Source: Nitzschia sp. DOCU1 (lineage: Eukaryota; Bacillariophyta; Bacillariophyceae; Bacillariales; Bacillariaceae). Taken from it: a stretch of 64,000 nucleotides of DNA. This document shows positions 42,095-52,215 of the stretch, piece after piece. The stretch covers positions 3,115,352 through 3,179,351 of the forward strand of contig OX595988.1 in the NCBI GenBank assembly GCA_951394045.1, read 5' to 3'. The stretch's first letter is position 1. Every line of letters starts with the position of its first letter. Under the pieces are notes generated by a model. That model saw nothing but the letters and a program-made list of their open reading frames with translations. It made no database searches and was not told the origin of the DNA. Position numbers and translations under genes: made by a program.

Positions 42095-42537
42095 GATGGC
42101 GAATGATTGATGAAATCCTAGATTGTGATAAACTCATGAATTCTGCTGAATGGCAACTCTATTCCATCCCTTGCGCAGACGTTGAATGATGTTTTTGGAA
42201 TTGTGCTACCGTTAGATGATCTGTTTTCAATCAAGCAGAAGTACAATGTAGATGCGCAGGCTTTATAGTGAGATGTGGCAACTCCGACGCCGTTGAATTG
42301 TTAGTGTGCTGCTCTTCAAGAATCTAGACATCCATCATCTCTAGCCTTGCATGTTTTTAAGCTTGGTAATACTATGGCCATTGTAAAATATTTGACAGTC
42401 TAAGTAGCACGGACAGCGCAAGACGTGCATCCAATTGTGCGAGTCAATGTTCATATACGGAGAAATACACATATAGCAGATCATAATGAGCTGTAAAAAT
42501 GTACTTAAACGCATCGTGTTGGTGCACATCCTTGTGT
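42095..42537. other. Spacer upstream of the Helitron relic
   Basis: About 440 bases. No gene. A TCTCTAG string preceded by A at 42337-42344 has the look of a Helitron 5' terminus (A followed by TC), but such a short match is weak evidence. Confidence 0.4.
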
Positions 42538-42641
42538 ATCGCTCAAATGACCCAGCACACATTGTGCAGCCGTTATTTTGCCTGGCACATCGCTCAAATG
42601 ACCCAGCACACATTGTGCAGCCGTTATTTTGCCTGGCACAT
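42538..42641. repeat. 51-base tandem duplication (two copies)
   Basis: Two near-perfect copies of a 51-base unit beginning atcgctcaaatgacc lie head to tail just before the first Helitron ORF. Each contains GCACACATTGTGC, a short inverted repeat. The duplication accounts for a repeated peptide in a spurious minus-strand frame. It may be part of the element's 5' subterminal region or a local replication slip. Confidence 0.85.
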
Positions 42642-42675
42642 AACAATTTTATTAGAGTGAGACAGCTAATGAACG

Positions 42676-43185
42676 ATGGTGCGTTACCCAACTGCAGAAG
42701 AGGAAAGCAAATTGCTCCACGACTTCGAGCAAGCTTTACACAGCTGCGTTTTTGTCGACAGTGACGGTGTCCACCATCCACTTGTTTGCGCAGTGTGTGA
42801 CTGTATGCAAAAGGAAGGAAGAGTTTTTCAATGGATAGACATCCAAAAATTGGCTCAAAAAGCAGACCAAGCCAAAATGACGCACAAGAAAGTGCAAACT
42901 GTCTATCCCGCCAGCCTTGTAGCACACTACAAGGTACCAAAGTGTCCGTCACTCAGTAAATTTGTGCTATCACCACGAAGTGTGATAGATACCAATAGGA
43001 AAGCAATAGCCTTGTGCAGCCACTGCAATACGCATTTCCAACTGTTTAACGACAAGTGCAGGCACCGAAAGTATCCCCCAGAAGATGCAATCATCATGGG
43101 TTACATGGTCGGAACCCCTCCCCCGGAGCTCACCTGTCTTAATGATGTCGAGCTTGCTTTAGTAAGCACTGTGCAGATTTGTTGA
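42676..43185 (+). pseudogene. Helitron RepHel N-terminal fragment (DUF6570-like)
   Basis: A 169-codon frame with the family order: a first Cys pair in CAVCDC, a helical WIDIQKL segment, LSKFVLSP, a second Cys pair CSHC, then the diagnostic stretch PPEDAIIMGYMVGTPPPEL with ELALVSTVQI. Helitron proteins carry this domain before the Rep domain (usual wording close to ALANNLWIG.IPEEL..LT). The frame ends at TGA right where the Rep region should start. It is therefore the intact first domain of a truncated protein; expression is unknown. Confidence 0.7.
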
Positions 43186-44455
43186 TAGCGACAGGCTGGA
43201 ATTCCTCGACACAAGGTTAAATGTTGTGGATGAAATCTCCTTTGCAACACAAAGTACATTAAAACAACTGAGTAAGCGTTTGCAAAGGCTGACAGAAAGC
43301 CCCCATTTGCCATATGGAAAAATTCCCATCCTTTTTCTGGGTGACTTCTGCCAATTGGATGGAATTGGTGGTGAACCCATATTTCATGGTGGTCCTAGTC
43401 CCCTTTGGCACCTATGCCTTACCCACATGGTCGAGCTTGATGGTATGCATCGCTACAAGGATGATCCAGTTTTTGGACTCGCAATGGCGCAAGCGCGAGA
43501 TGGCAATGATTCGGACCTGCGCAAATTATTACGGACACGCGAGATATACGACAACAATTTGACTGTTCCACAGAACCTCACGGCACGTTATGCTGTACAT
43601 ACTAACCGCAAACGTGCAGAAATCAATGCAAGTGTGGTGCGGACATATTTACGAAAGTTTCATTGTGCTGACCGTGCGCAGCCTATTCCAGAGGGTGCTG
43701 TGATCATTCGGAGTTCCGGAAAGTGGACTGTCACAAAGGGCGTAGTGAGCGATGTCCATCTCAAAGATTTGTGGGAATTCTGCTCAGATGCTGATGCAAG
43801 TACAAGAACATACAAGGTGGATCCTTTTCTTGCCCTCTTCCAAGGATGCGAATTGATGATGAGCGAAAACTTTGATGTGACACACGGGATAGCAAATGGG
43901 ACTTGTGCCCAATTTGTTCGAGTGGTAACAAAACAACATGCAAGAATGGTTCCAATGAAAGTTCATGGGCGGTGGGTCAACACAGTGGATATCAAAGACG
44001 TTGATCACATCGTGTTGCGCTACGACACAATGCATGCGCCAGCATTTGTGGGGCAGTTTAAAATTTTTCCGACGACAAAACCTGTGACCGTAAACTTTCC
44101 TTGCCCAAAAGAAATGAGCTCTACTGGTCGCTCTAACCAACAGATGGACCTCCGACACCTTTCTTGCGTTTTGAACTACGCAACCACAGTGCACAAATTG
44201 CAAGGGAAATCAGTTGATAATTTGGTAGTGGTGGAATGGTGCAAGACCCGTAACTGGGCATACGTGGTATTGTCAAGAGTACGCACACTGGCAGGAATAT
44301 TCTTGGTATCTGCGCTTCCTGACGATATTTCTTTTGCACCATCCGAGCAATACCTTGCGATGATGGAATCATTTCGTGCTTCAATTTTGTCGACCGATCT
44401 TGGAGAAGAACAGATTGCATGCCTAGCTACTGAGTTGCCAGAAGATAATAACTAA
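43166..44455 (+). pseudogene. Pif1-type helicase C-terminal half (Helitron remnant)
   Basis: The frame is open from about 43166, with the first ATG at 43226 (409 codons). It opens on the Walker B region (VVDEISF) and continues through GDFCQL (motif III), VTKGVV, NGTCAQFVRV, VHKLQGKSVDNLVV (motif V) and YVVLSRVRTL (motif VI). Motif I (GxxGxGKT/S) and Ia are absent from any frame upstream, so ATP hydrolysis is not possible. It is shifted by one frame against the DUF6570-like ORF: the two fragments meet at about 43160-43195 where the Rep domain and helicase front have been deleted. The remaining frame is long and undamaged, so the deletion is probably recent, or the part is still kept. Confidence 0.75.
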
Positions 44456-44486
44456 TGCAGCTGCTTGTGCCACATGATTGAGTACA

Positions 44487-44501
44487 TGCACAATTTGTGC
44501 A
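44487..44501. repeat. Perfect hairpin near Helitron 3' end
   Basis: TGCACAA-T-TTGTGCA is a seven-base stem with a single-base loop. It lies about 30 bases after the helicase stop codon and 12 bases before CTAA (44514-44517), the distance and order expected for a Helitron 3' terminator. Confidence 0.6.
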
Positions 44502-44517
44502 ACATATAGTTTACTAA

Positions 44518-45552
44518 AGTGTAACGAGCGGATTTTTCACTGTACAATACATGCGGCATAGTAGGCATTGTAATTGCGTAGGTTATTAGGAATGACCTGT
44601 GCGCCAATCCACGTGTCCCAACAACGGTTTTTATTCATCGGTATACCTGTCTGAATGCAAGTCCTATGTCCAACCCAATCACGTCGTATGTCAAGAATTG
44701 TGACAGGGGGGTCGCGTTCTTCTTCTAAGTAGACAGACGCGCACGTGCTCGGTTTGTAAGTACTGCGAGGATGGCAGGAGAGCAAGCCCACCATACACAT
44801 ATTGTATTTGATAATCGTAAAAACGGTGATATTTTTTTCTGTTTAGGGAAGGCTATATAAAAATTTGAAATGCGATCTAAAAAATGAACCAAGGGGGTCC
44901 CTCCCCAAACCCCTCCTATTCTGGCGAGCTGGACAGCCTCGGATTACCCAGCAGTCAACATGTCCGCATCTTGGATGCTTTAACTAGTTTTCTCGAAGGA
45001 TCTTGTTCTTCGTCCTAGTGTTCGCTCCATGAGACACAGTTTGTCTTGCATTTTGATTAATTGCTGGCTGCTACTGTACCAGCTTCGTCATTGGTTGCAT
45101 AGATCAACACCGAATGCTGGTGGCCGGATTGGAATGCTCTGTTGGTTTCCCGCCCTGCGCCTTTTTCCACGGTGAAACAAAGTAGAAAAAAGTTTCTTAC
45201 GTACTCACCAGTGGTTATGGCATAAGTATCGCATGTACTACCTAAATGTTGGCCAACCGCGCCAAGGTGACGTCTGGCCATCCCCCGACGTCTCTCGCGA
45301 CGCACAGCGTACGAACGATTTTGTGGATTTGCCGCCGGCCACGCGATCATGAGATGATGACAGAGGTGATGAGCCGACACGATGATGAGAATGGATGTGA
45401 TGCTGATAATCGAGCAAGAGAGCAACCACTTTCGTCACCCACCAAGCCTTTGGTCAACACGTTGGAAGGTTGAATAGGGAAGCATACGTCGACAGCATAA
45501 TTTCTTCGCAGCTTTACCCCGGAGTTTTCAAGGACGATTCCCGTAAAATATC
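44518..45552. other. Spacer after the Helitron relic
   Basis: About 1 kb with no credible gene; short frames only. AT-rich around 44820-44880. It probably contains the promoter of the PPR-like gene. Confidence 0.5.
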
Positions 45553-46788
45553 ATGTTGGCATCTCAACTTTCACGAACTGCACTTAAACGGACGCTGGTT
45601 GTGGCGGCGGGCTCGTGTCGACGACGAGGGCTCAGCACCGCAGCTGCTGTCGAGCTCCCGACGAGGCACTCGTTGAAACAACCGCCTCGGGTTTGCCGTG
45701 ATCCGGTCGAATTACAAGAAGAGACGCAGAAACTCCTGGAAACCCCCGTCGGCAAGCTTTACGCCAGCAGAGCCACCGCCAGTGGAGGGATGGAAGACGC
45801 CTACGATCTAGCGTATGGCACAATTCAACGGGCCGAGTATCTGCAATTTGGACACGCTAGCCAGATTACAGGTAGTTTATATGCATCAACCGATGGCGTG
45901 TCTTCCAGTGAGAAATCGGAAGATCCGATCCTCGTGTCCATGAAGCAACTGCTGACAAGGATGCAGCAGGAAGGCGAAATGTACCTGCACCTTCGGCGCG
46001 AAAAACGATTAGCCATGGGAGAACATTCGGACGGCTTTATGCCAGGATCGGCGGAGACCGGCTTTAGTACAGACGAAGAAGGCTATCTAGCAAGCAGCGA
46101 GGACGATGACACGGCGGACGAAGCTGGCAACAGCAGCAGTAGCAGCAGCGATGACGACAGTAGTGATGATAGTAGCGACGACGACGAGTCCTCGGTAAAG
46201 ACGTCAATGACCAACACAAAGGCCCCATTTGATTTCTCGCCGCCAGGCCCCACTGCCAAGATGCATGAAGCGTTCTTGGATGCCATGGCTTGTGTCGGCA
46301 AAGCGTCTCCAGTAGAATACTTCGAGGCGGCATGCCCCATATTGGAAGCCAATGACTTGGACAAGGGGATGAATTTGTATACTCTTCCTTCTCATGTCAC
46401 CTACAATGCGGCCTTGAGAGGAATCGCCAAATGCGACATTGTGAAAGAACAGATCCGTGATGAGGCCTTGTCAACTGCCTTTACTCTGTACAATCATTTG
46501 ACGCACTCCCTACATCTCCCTCGCAACACCAAAACATTTGTCTACATGTTACAGATCATCAACAATGTATTCCCGGCATCTCGGGTCAAGGGAAATATCA
46601 GCGTGACTCTCTGGGACCATGCAAGTCGGTTAGGCGTGGTCAACGATGAGGTCATATCGGCCCTGAAGCAAGTTCATACTCCTAGCAATGGGCCCGAATT
46701 CGATATCCTTTTAGAGGAGGTTTCTGGAAATCTGCCGCAAAAGTATCGACGCTTCATTCACAAATACAGTCACTCTGATAACTACTAG
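45553..46788 (+). CDS. Mitochondrial PPR-like protein
   Basis: A 411-residue protein. Residues 1-35 form a mitochondrial presequence (Arg/Ala/Ser-rich, no acids, SRTALKRTLVVAAGSCRRRG). The middle has a highly acidic Ser/Asp tract (about 170-215), unusual for an organelle protein. The C-terminal half shows helical repeats with pentatricopeptide features: PSHVTYNAALRGIAK and a 35-residue-spaced NTKTFVYMLQIINN, with LYNHLTHSL between them. PPR proteins bind organelle RNA and act in its processing or translation. The repeats are few and divergent, so mitoribosome-associated or a generic helical-repeat protein are alternatives. Intronless. Confidence 0.7.
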   Translation: MLASQLSRTALKRTLVVAAGSCRRRGLSTAAAVELPTRHSLKQPPRVCRDPVELQEETQKLLETPVGKLYASRATASGGMEDAYDLAYGTIQRAEYLQFGHASQITGSLYASTDGVSSSEKSEDPILVSMKQLLTRMQQEGEMYLHLRREKRLAMGEHSDGFMPGSAETGFSTDEEGYLASSEDDDTADEAGNSSSSSSDDDSSDDSSDDDESSVKTSMTNTKAPFDFSPPGPTAKMHEAFLDAMACVGKASPVEYFEAACPILEANDLDKGMNLYTLPSHVTYNAALRGIAKCDIVKEQIRDEALSTAFTLYNHLTHSLHLPRNTKTFVYMLQIINNVFPASRVKGNISVTLWDHASRLGVVNDEVISALKQVHTPSNGPEFDILLEEVSGNLPQKYRRFIHKYSHSDNY

Positions 46789-47478
46789 CAACTGTTTCTT
46801 TACTTATTTCAATCTGGACTAATGGCCGTTCAGTGGCGGCCACCTTAGTAGTGTCCTTTGATTGTTCAATCCTCAGAGCCATTTTTCTCGACATTTTGCA
46901 CGTGGTCCCCTGCCATCAACTTGGGCAGTGAAATTCGGCTAAATGGGCCTTGCTGTTGTCTGAGCGAAAAGCATTCCGGTATTCTTTGTGTCTTTTTGTT
47001 ACCATTGGACGACCCGCATGAATTCGCGCTATTCGACCCCATTCGGCATTGGCTAGAGATACTGTACAGCTACTAGCCAGGGAACGATCTTCTCGTGACG
47101 ATTCAACGACGACGACCGTTCATGTTCAAACGGCGGCCTATTCATCGCTGCATTCCCGTTGGCGCTTTTGGAATCGAGGCCTAGTCCTATGGCAGCCCAC
47201 TGGTGGTAGTAGCCCCCTACCATCAACACGCTAGTCGGCTGAAGGATGTTCTGCTTTGAGAATCATATCTGGTTGTCTTTGGCCTGATAACGGTCGTTCG
47301 ACATGAATTCGTCCTTGTGAGATCGCATTCTTCGATATGAAAATGGTTCTGGGATGTGCATTCGGGGCGACTAGAGATGATGTGTAAACTAGGGAAGGGC
47401 AGTACAAGAAGGTAGCGCTTGAATTGTGGCTGATTTTAGTAATGTAAGTGTACAGCTGGCGTCCTTGCTGCATTCCCC
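46789..47478. other. Convergent spacer
   Basis: About 690 bases; the short frames seen are spurious. No repeat or RNA gene recognised. Confidence 0.5.
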
Positions 47479-48003
47479 TTAGGCAGTCATGGCGCTTTGA
47501 GCATTGAGTTCGGCAGGATTTCCAAGAGGAGCCCCACCAGAAAACTTCTGGCCAGCCTTGGAAAGCTTTTCCAAGGAGATGCCGGAAATTGCTGTATCGC
47601 AATCCGTCATTTCAAACTCTTTCATGCCACCATGTTGGTAGAGAGCCGATTCACAGGCATCAAAGTCTGAAGCGATTCCCTGCAGGACAAGCGAGTGAAG
47701 ATGCAATGAACGAAGATTCCTGGCCTTCAGGATCATTTTTGTAACGTCATTGATCTGAAGAAGACCATCACCAAGCGTGACTTCCTTCAAGTTCTTAACT
47801 TGGCCCATGGAATATAATAGCTTGCTTCGTGCATCGTTGCGGAGATCTCCGATGAAGTCCTTTTCAAGGTGAATCGTCTCGATGGATGTGTTGTTATCCA
47901 GGGCTTCAAAGAAGTCCGCCACGTGATCAAAGACGTCATCTGCGGCAGCCGCAATGTGAAGATCAACAACTTCGTTGTTCTTGACTTGGTCGAGGAGAGA
48001 CAT
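47479..48003 (-). CDS. Short leucine-rich-repeat protein
   Basis: With the start at 48003 (M-S-L-L-D-Q) the product is 174 residues; the open frame extends 24 codons up but alignment with the usual start of such proteins favours this ATG. LRR-like units can be read: TSIETIHLEKDF, VKNLKEVTLGDGLLQIN and ARNLRSLHLHSLVL (L-x-x-L-x-L patterns of about 24-28 residues), then MKEFEMTDC. The tail (SGGAPLGNPAELNAQ) is Gly/Ala-rich. No signal peptide or membrane helix. This short LRR type is common in diatoms; a role in protein-protein contact is the only safe inference. Confidence 0.7.
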   Translation of the reverse strand: MSLLDQVKNNEVVDLHIAAAADDVFDHVADFFEALDNNTSIETIHLEKDFIGDLRNDARSKLLYSMGQVKNLKEVTLGDGLLQINDVTKMILKARNLRSLHLHSLVLQGIASDFDACESALYQHGGMKEFEMTDCDTAISGISLEKLSKAGQKFSGGAPLGNPAELNAQSAMTA

Positions 48004-48779
48004 GATGGATATCTTGCTGTTTCCGAGGACGATGTTGATCTTTCGAGTATGGATCAAGTAATGCACCTGGCCCAAATTGTGAGACTAAAATGCGTCAAAA
48101 GCATGTCTCATGGCACCCCGTGTCTACTACCTTGGGCCTTTTTCTTCGAACGCGAAACAGGATATTTTTTCTTCAAAATAGGGCGAGTTCGGATTTGGGC
48201 AAGCCCGAATTGCCCTGGACTTTGGATTTTTATCACAGGACACGTTACGCAGCCTATGAGATAATGTCCATAGCTTAACGGATGAAATGAAGTTCGGGTT
48301 CCGACGTAGAAGAAGTTTATAGCCTGTTTGCTGCTGGCATAGTAATCAGTTCTTTAACACTGGCTACGATTACATAGAGAGTTTCGGGTCATTACAAAGA
48401 ACAGTGCCAAGTTTGGTTCTCTCCGTAACAACACGTGATTTTGGTACCAATATTCATTCCCACATTAGTTTTTTTATGCCTCTCCAAATACCAGTATCGA
48501 TCCGAACCCCGGCTTAAATTCTTTTTCTCACACGAAAAACGTTCGCCCTTCAAGCACAGAATGACCCGGTCTATTGTTCTCTCGTCCGAACGCGCGCAGA
48601 AGGTTTCGAAGATGCCTCCGACAAACGTCACCGACTGACTCGCGACTCATGCAACCATGACTCTAGGCGCTGACCACCATGGACTTTCTCTTTCGTTGTT
48701 TCCCGCTACGATGTACTGCATATTGAATCGGTGATACCATTGTCCAAAGGTTCTTGTTACGTTTCTACACTCAAAGCAC
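48004..48779. other. Divergent spacer
   Basis: About 775 bases between the LRR and the GNAT-YCII gene. A segment near 48264-48300 has a tRNA-like look but no acceptor/anticodon pairing was found. No gene called. Confidence 0.5.
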
Positions 48780-49769
48780 ATGAGACTTTTGGCACCGAAT
48801 GCCGCATTGATCGTCGGCTCGTTTCTGCCGGTACTTGTCGTTTTCCATCAACTCCGACGGACGTTGGCCTTTGGCGTGCCGTTCCTCTCGTCACATAAGA
48901 CTTCGCGCCTTCCGTTAGCTGCAAGACTCATGTCGGATTCTGCAGCAAAGATCGATGTTGGTGTACGGATTTCCTATCGAGCGCCGACAGCCGATGAAAT
49001 TCCTGCCTGTCTGGCCATTGAATCGGCGTCGTATCCCCCCGACGAAGCCGCAACCCTCAAAAGTTTGACCTATCGACAAGCCAACGCGTTGGACTATTTT
49101 CAATGCACCATCTTGGACGGCAATGAAATTATTGGGTTTGTTTGCTCGACCCGTTGCGAGTCATTTGAAGCAGAGAGCATGTCTACACATGTTCCGACGG
49201 GTCCATTGCTCGCCATTCACTCTGTCGTCATTCAAGAAAAGTATCGACGACAAGGAATCGCCACCGCCATGCTCAAAGCGTATCTAGAGAAGGTGCAACT
49301 AGAAAATGTTGACGGGAGCATTCAGTCGTTCGTATTGTTGTCCAAGGCGAATTTGTTGGGATTTTACGTGAATTGTGGTTTCCGCGTCAATCGACCGAGT
49401 CCCATCGTCCACGGCCAAGAGCTGTGGTATGAATTGGAAAAGCCGCTCATTACAACTTTGCCACGTGACGGAGAATCGTGGTTTTGTAAGACTGAACAAT
49501 TCAAGCGTCCATATCCCCAAGTGAAGCCCTACTTGGACCAGCACAAGGACTGGGTTCGTTCATTGCGACGAGAGGGCGTCGCCATTACTTCGGGGTATCG
49601 CGTCGATGCCGAGGGTAAACCCGGTGGTGGTGGCCTTATGTTTCTAGCGGCACAAAGCTATGAAAAGGCTCTGGAGCTCATCCAGCAAGATCCATTGGTG
49701 GCCAGCGACTGCGTGGAATGGGAATTAAATGGATGGATCGGCCAAGTCGGCGACCTTCAATTACGATGA
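48780..49769 (+). CDS. GNAT acetyltransferase (AANAT/SNAT-like) fused to a YCII-related domain
   Basis: A 329-residue two-domain protein. Residues 1-35 are a hydrophobic leader ending near LAFGVPF, a plastid-style bipartite signal. The GNAT domain (about 63-218) has IPACLAIESASYPPDEAAT, the arylalkylamine N-acetyltransferase-like start, and the acetyl-CoA loop RRQGIAT (156-162), then NLLGFYVNCGF. The second domain (about 245-325) reads as YCII: a conserved His in DQHKDWVRSL, SGY, GGGGLMFLAA, SYEKALELIQQDPLV and a closing GWI. In bacterial YciI proteins the His-Asp pair is thought catalytic. By family, the GNAT part may acetylate an arylalkylamine (serotonin/melatonin type) in the plastid; the YCII part may handle a small toxic by-product. 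The pairing is an inference from fusion, not known. Confidence 0.88.
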   Translation: MRLLAPNAALIVGSFLPVLVVFHQLRRTLAFGVPFLSSHKTSRLPLAARLMSDSAAKIDVGVRISYRAPTADEIPACLAIESASYPPDEAATLKSLTYRQANALDYFQCTILDGNEIIGFVCSTRCESFEAESMSTHVPTGPLLAIHSVVIQEKYRRQGIATAMLKAYLEKVQLENVDGSIQSFVLLSKANLLGFYVNCGFRVNRPSPIVHGQELWYELEKPLITTLPRDGESWFCKTEQFKRPYPQVKPYLDQHKDWVRSLRREGVAITSGYRVDAEGKPGGGGLMFLAAQSYEKALELIQQDPLVASDCVEWELNGWIGQVGDLQLR

Positions 49770-50321
49770 AAGTGCTGGCTTATTTTTTGCACGGGCTATT
49801 AGGATCAAAAGATGGATCTTGACCTCCGATGGATAGATATGTGAGCTACGAGTAGCACAATTCGATGGCTGAGGCCGTGGCCCTGAAGGACCGAGGGACT
49901 GAGATGTTCGCCTCGTTGAATTTAGTCGTAGGCGGACTCTAATGGTAGTCTGACTCCAATAACAATCTCAAGAGTCCCATCCTCGGATTCAACCGCAACT
50001 GGTTCAATGCAAGTTAATTTACGATGGCTCATGAAGCCAGATCTAAAGAAATCGTAAGCAGGGCCTCTGCTTCCGATCGCTGTTTCGTGGTACCGTTGGT
50101 GTATATTCTACTACTGATTACAAACTGTAATGTTTGAGTACACATTTTGAATAGTTCCCCACTTGATTTGGGCGTTCCTATCATACAAAAAAAGATGATT
50201 ACAGAGTATAACTACCTTCGCGAGCTACAGTAGTTGGGCTTGGTCGTTTCACCGGTGGAGTGGCATGCAAGTAGCGCGCTACGACTCTGAGTTCAAGTCA
50301 AACTAAAGAGCATTCTAACTA
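49770..50321. other. Convergent spacer
   Basis: About 550 bases of 3' flanking DNA; nothing recognised. Confidence 0.5.
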
Positions 50322-52215
50322 TCATCCCGTCAACCATCCAAGCAGACCCTTTCCACCAGATGTCGGTGACGGCTCTGGTTCATTTTTGACAGTATGTTCA
50401 TCCACATAGTCTTGAATTGGATCCAAACTCTTGGACGTATCGAGCGCATAGTAGAGCGCCAAATCGTAAAAGACAGGCTTGCATGGAATAGGAATGGGCT
50501 CCAATTCTCCGGCCAATACTGTTCCTGCATCTTCATCCTGTAGTCGAAGTAGCAGTGGGCGCTTGGTAGCCCGACGTCGGCTGCCACTGGCGCCGCCTGC
50601 ATTTTGAAGATACCATGCGGCCTGAATGGCTGCTCTGGCGCTAGCAATCGGAAGGGCATCTAATTCGTTCAAGTACTTTTCAGAGTGCGGCATGTCTTCA
50701 TCACAAGCAGCGATTTCTTCCTTGGCGCGTTTGCACAATTTGGAAGATTGCTCCAACAAGGCCCACGCCGAGGTACAGTTTTGCAATTCCTGCAAGTAGT
50801 ACCACGCCATGTGGTACGTCTTGAGTGCTCGCAGTCGCAAAATGTTTGCTTGGGCTTGCAAGGCGAATTCATCGTCTTCTTGCTCGTTTTCCCCGGGACG
50901 CGGCAATTGCAAAAGCGACTTGGCATGTTGCAATAGCGCATCATAAATGTGAACTCGTTCGGCATGTCCCGAAATGTTCTGGAGCAAGCCAACAGTGTGA
51001 TCCATGACACGCTGCGTCTTTTGCCATTGCAAATAGCCCTTCCACAAGAGATATTGCTGCCGTTTGGCTTGGACGGCGGGTCCCGACTGTGCTTGCTCCA
51101 GCGTACTTAACTGAGTTTGTACAATTTCCAGAGCATCGTCTAGGACGGACAAAACGTTCAAAAAAGAAGTATCATCATTCGCGCCTTCTCCTCCCTCTTG
51201 CTGTTTGGAGTCTTCGATAGTATTATTTGCTCGTTCTTGCTGCAGCGATTGTAACTTGAGCAACACCACACGCAATTCTTTCGATTCCAAAACAAGTTCT
51301 TGTTCTCGAAAGGTAATGGATGCTTCCTCTTCCTGGGCTGCGGCTGGCGTGTCGTTTGCCAATCTAGGTTCTTGTACCAACAGAGGTTGCCCCGCTTGTT
51401 TGAGTTCGTATTGACAATAACGAAAGAGAGGTCGAAGGACGGTATCTGCTCGAGTCAAGAACAAGTCTTGACGTTCCAGTCGCTTGGCGGGATCCTCCAC
51501 TGTAGCAGCGGCATCTTGACTCAATTCATGGCACAATGTCATGGCCTGTGCATACTCTTGACTAGCCGCCTATTATATCAAAAAATGAAACACAGAGATG
51601 GAGGAACCGTCGTCAGAATTCTAGTTGATACTCAACATTCAAGCACACAAGGTTTCTGTCGTTACTCACAGCATAATCGTATTGTTCCAGTTTGTAATTC
51701 GCAGTCATCCAACTCCTATAAGCCTTGCATTCTTGAATCGTGCTGGCATCTCCCGCTACTTGTGCTTTTTGAACCAGCAAATCCGCCCACTTGACCGCCC
51801 GCTTGAGTTTGGCCAATACTTGTTGTCTCCGTTTCTTGGCCTTGGACAATTGATTGGCATGTGCCCAAGCACGTTCACTCAACACTAACAAATACCACAG
51901 TACATTTTCATGCGGAACATGTCCAGTAGTGTCACTACTACTGAGAGTATCAGCATAACGAGAACAAAAGGCATGACGGCCCTTGAGATCGGATTTCACG
52001 GTAGCAAACTTGGTGCTGGCTACCAAATACTTCTTGGCGTCTTTTAAATGACTGAGACGAGACAAACGCCGAGTACAATAGGCGTGATACTGGGCGAAAT
52101 CGTCATGACGGACGCCATGTGATGTTTGCTGGGCTTCCATCCAAGCGTGCAACTCGAGATGAAAGATTTCTTGTGGAGGAGGACTTTCTTCGTTGGTTGA
52201 CGTTTCTTCTGTCAT
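50322..52215 (-). CDS. SRP68: Signal recognition particle subunit SRP68, two exons
   Basis: Exon 1 (52215-51670) and exon 2 (51569-50322) join in frame across a 100-base intron (GTGAGT donor, ATAATAG acceptor); the product has 597 residues, close to the usual 600-630. The N-terminal RNA-binding domain carries the diagnostic HGVRHDDFAQYHAYCTRRL and continues with a basic KAKKRRQQVLAKLKRA helix. The rest is helical with TPR-like character and a Gln/Glu-rich stretch. SRP68 forms a heterodimer with SRP72 on SRP RNA and helps target secretory proteins to the ER. The C-terminus ends in GLLGWLTG, matching the usual hydrophobic SRP72-binding end. Confidence 0.9.

Larger units (their letters stand above)
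42538..44517 (+). mobile_element. Degraded Helitron (rolling-circle transposon)
   Basis: The two coding remnants are the N-terminal zinc-binding (DUF6570-like) region and the back half of the Pif1-type helicase of a Helitron RepHel protein; the Rep nuclease and the front of the helicase, including Walker A, are missing. A perfect 7-base-stem hairpin (44487-44501) followed 12 bases later by CTAA fits the usual Helitron 3' end (hairpin then CTRR). The base after CTAA is A rather than the expected T, so the 3' boundary is tentative, and the 5' boundary given is simply the start of the tandem repeat. Non-autonomous and probably inactive as it stands. Confidence 0.6.

Noticed and set aside
42341..42952. 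203-codon minus-strand ORF with an internal peptide repeat
   Set aside because: The peptide repeat is the translation of the 51-base tandem duplication, and the frame lies opposite the Helitron N-terminal ORF.
43101..43230. Possible intron linking the two Helitron ORFs
   Set aside because: Splicing here would still leave out the Rep domain and Walker A; a deletion explains the structure better.
48264..48340. tRNA-like stretch (gtccatagcttaacgg ... gggttccgac)
   Set aside because: The B-box is poor and no seven-base acceptor stem or anticodon arm can be paired.
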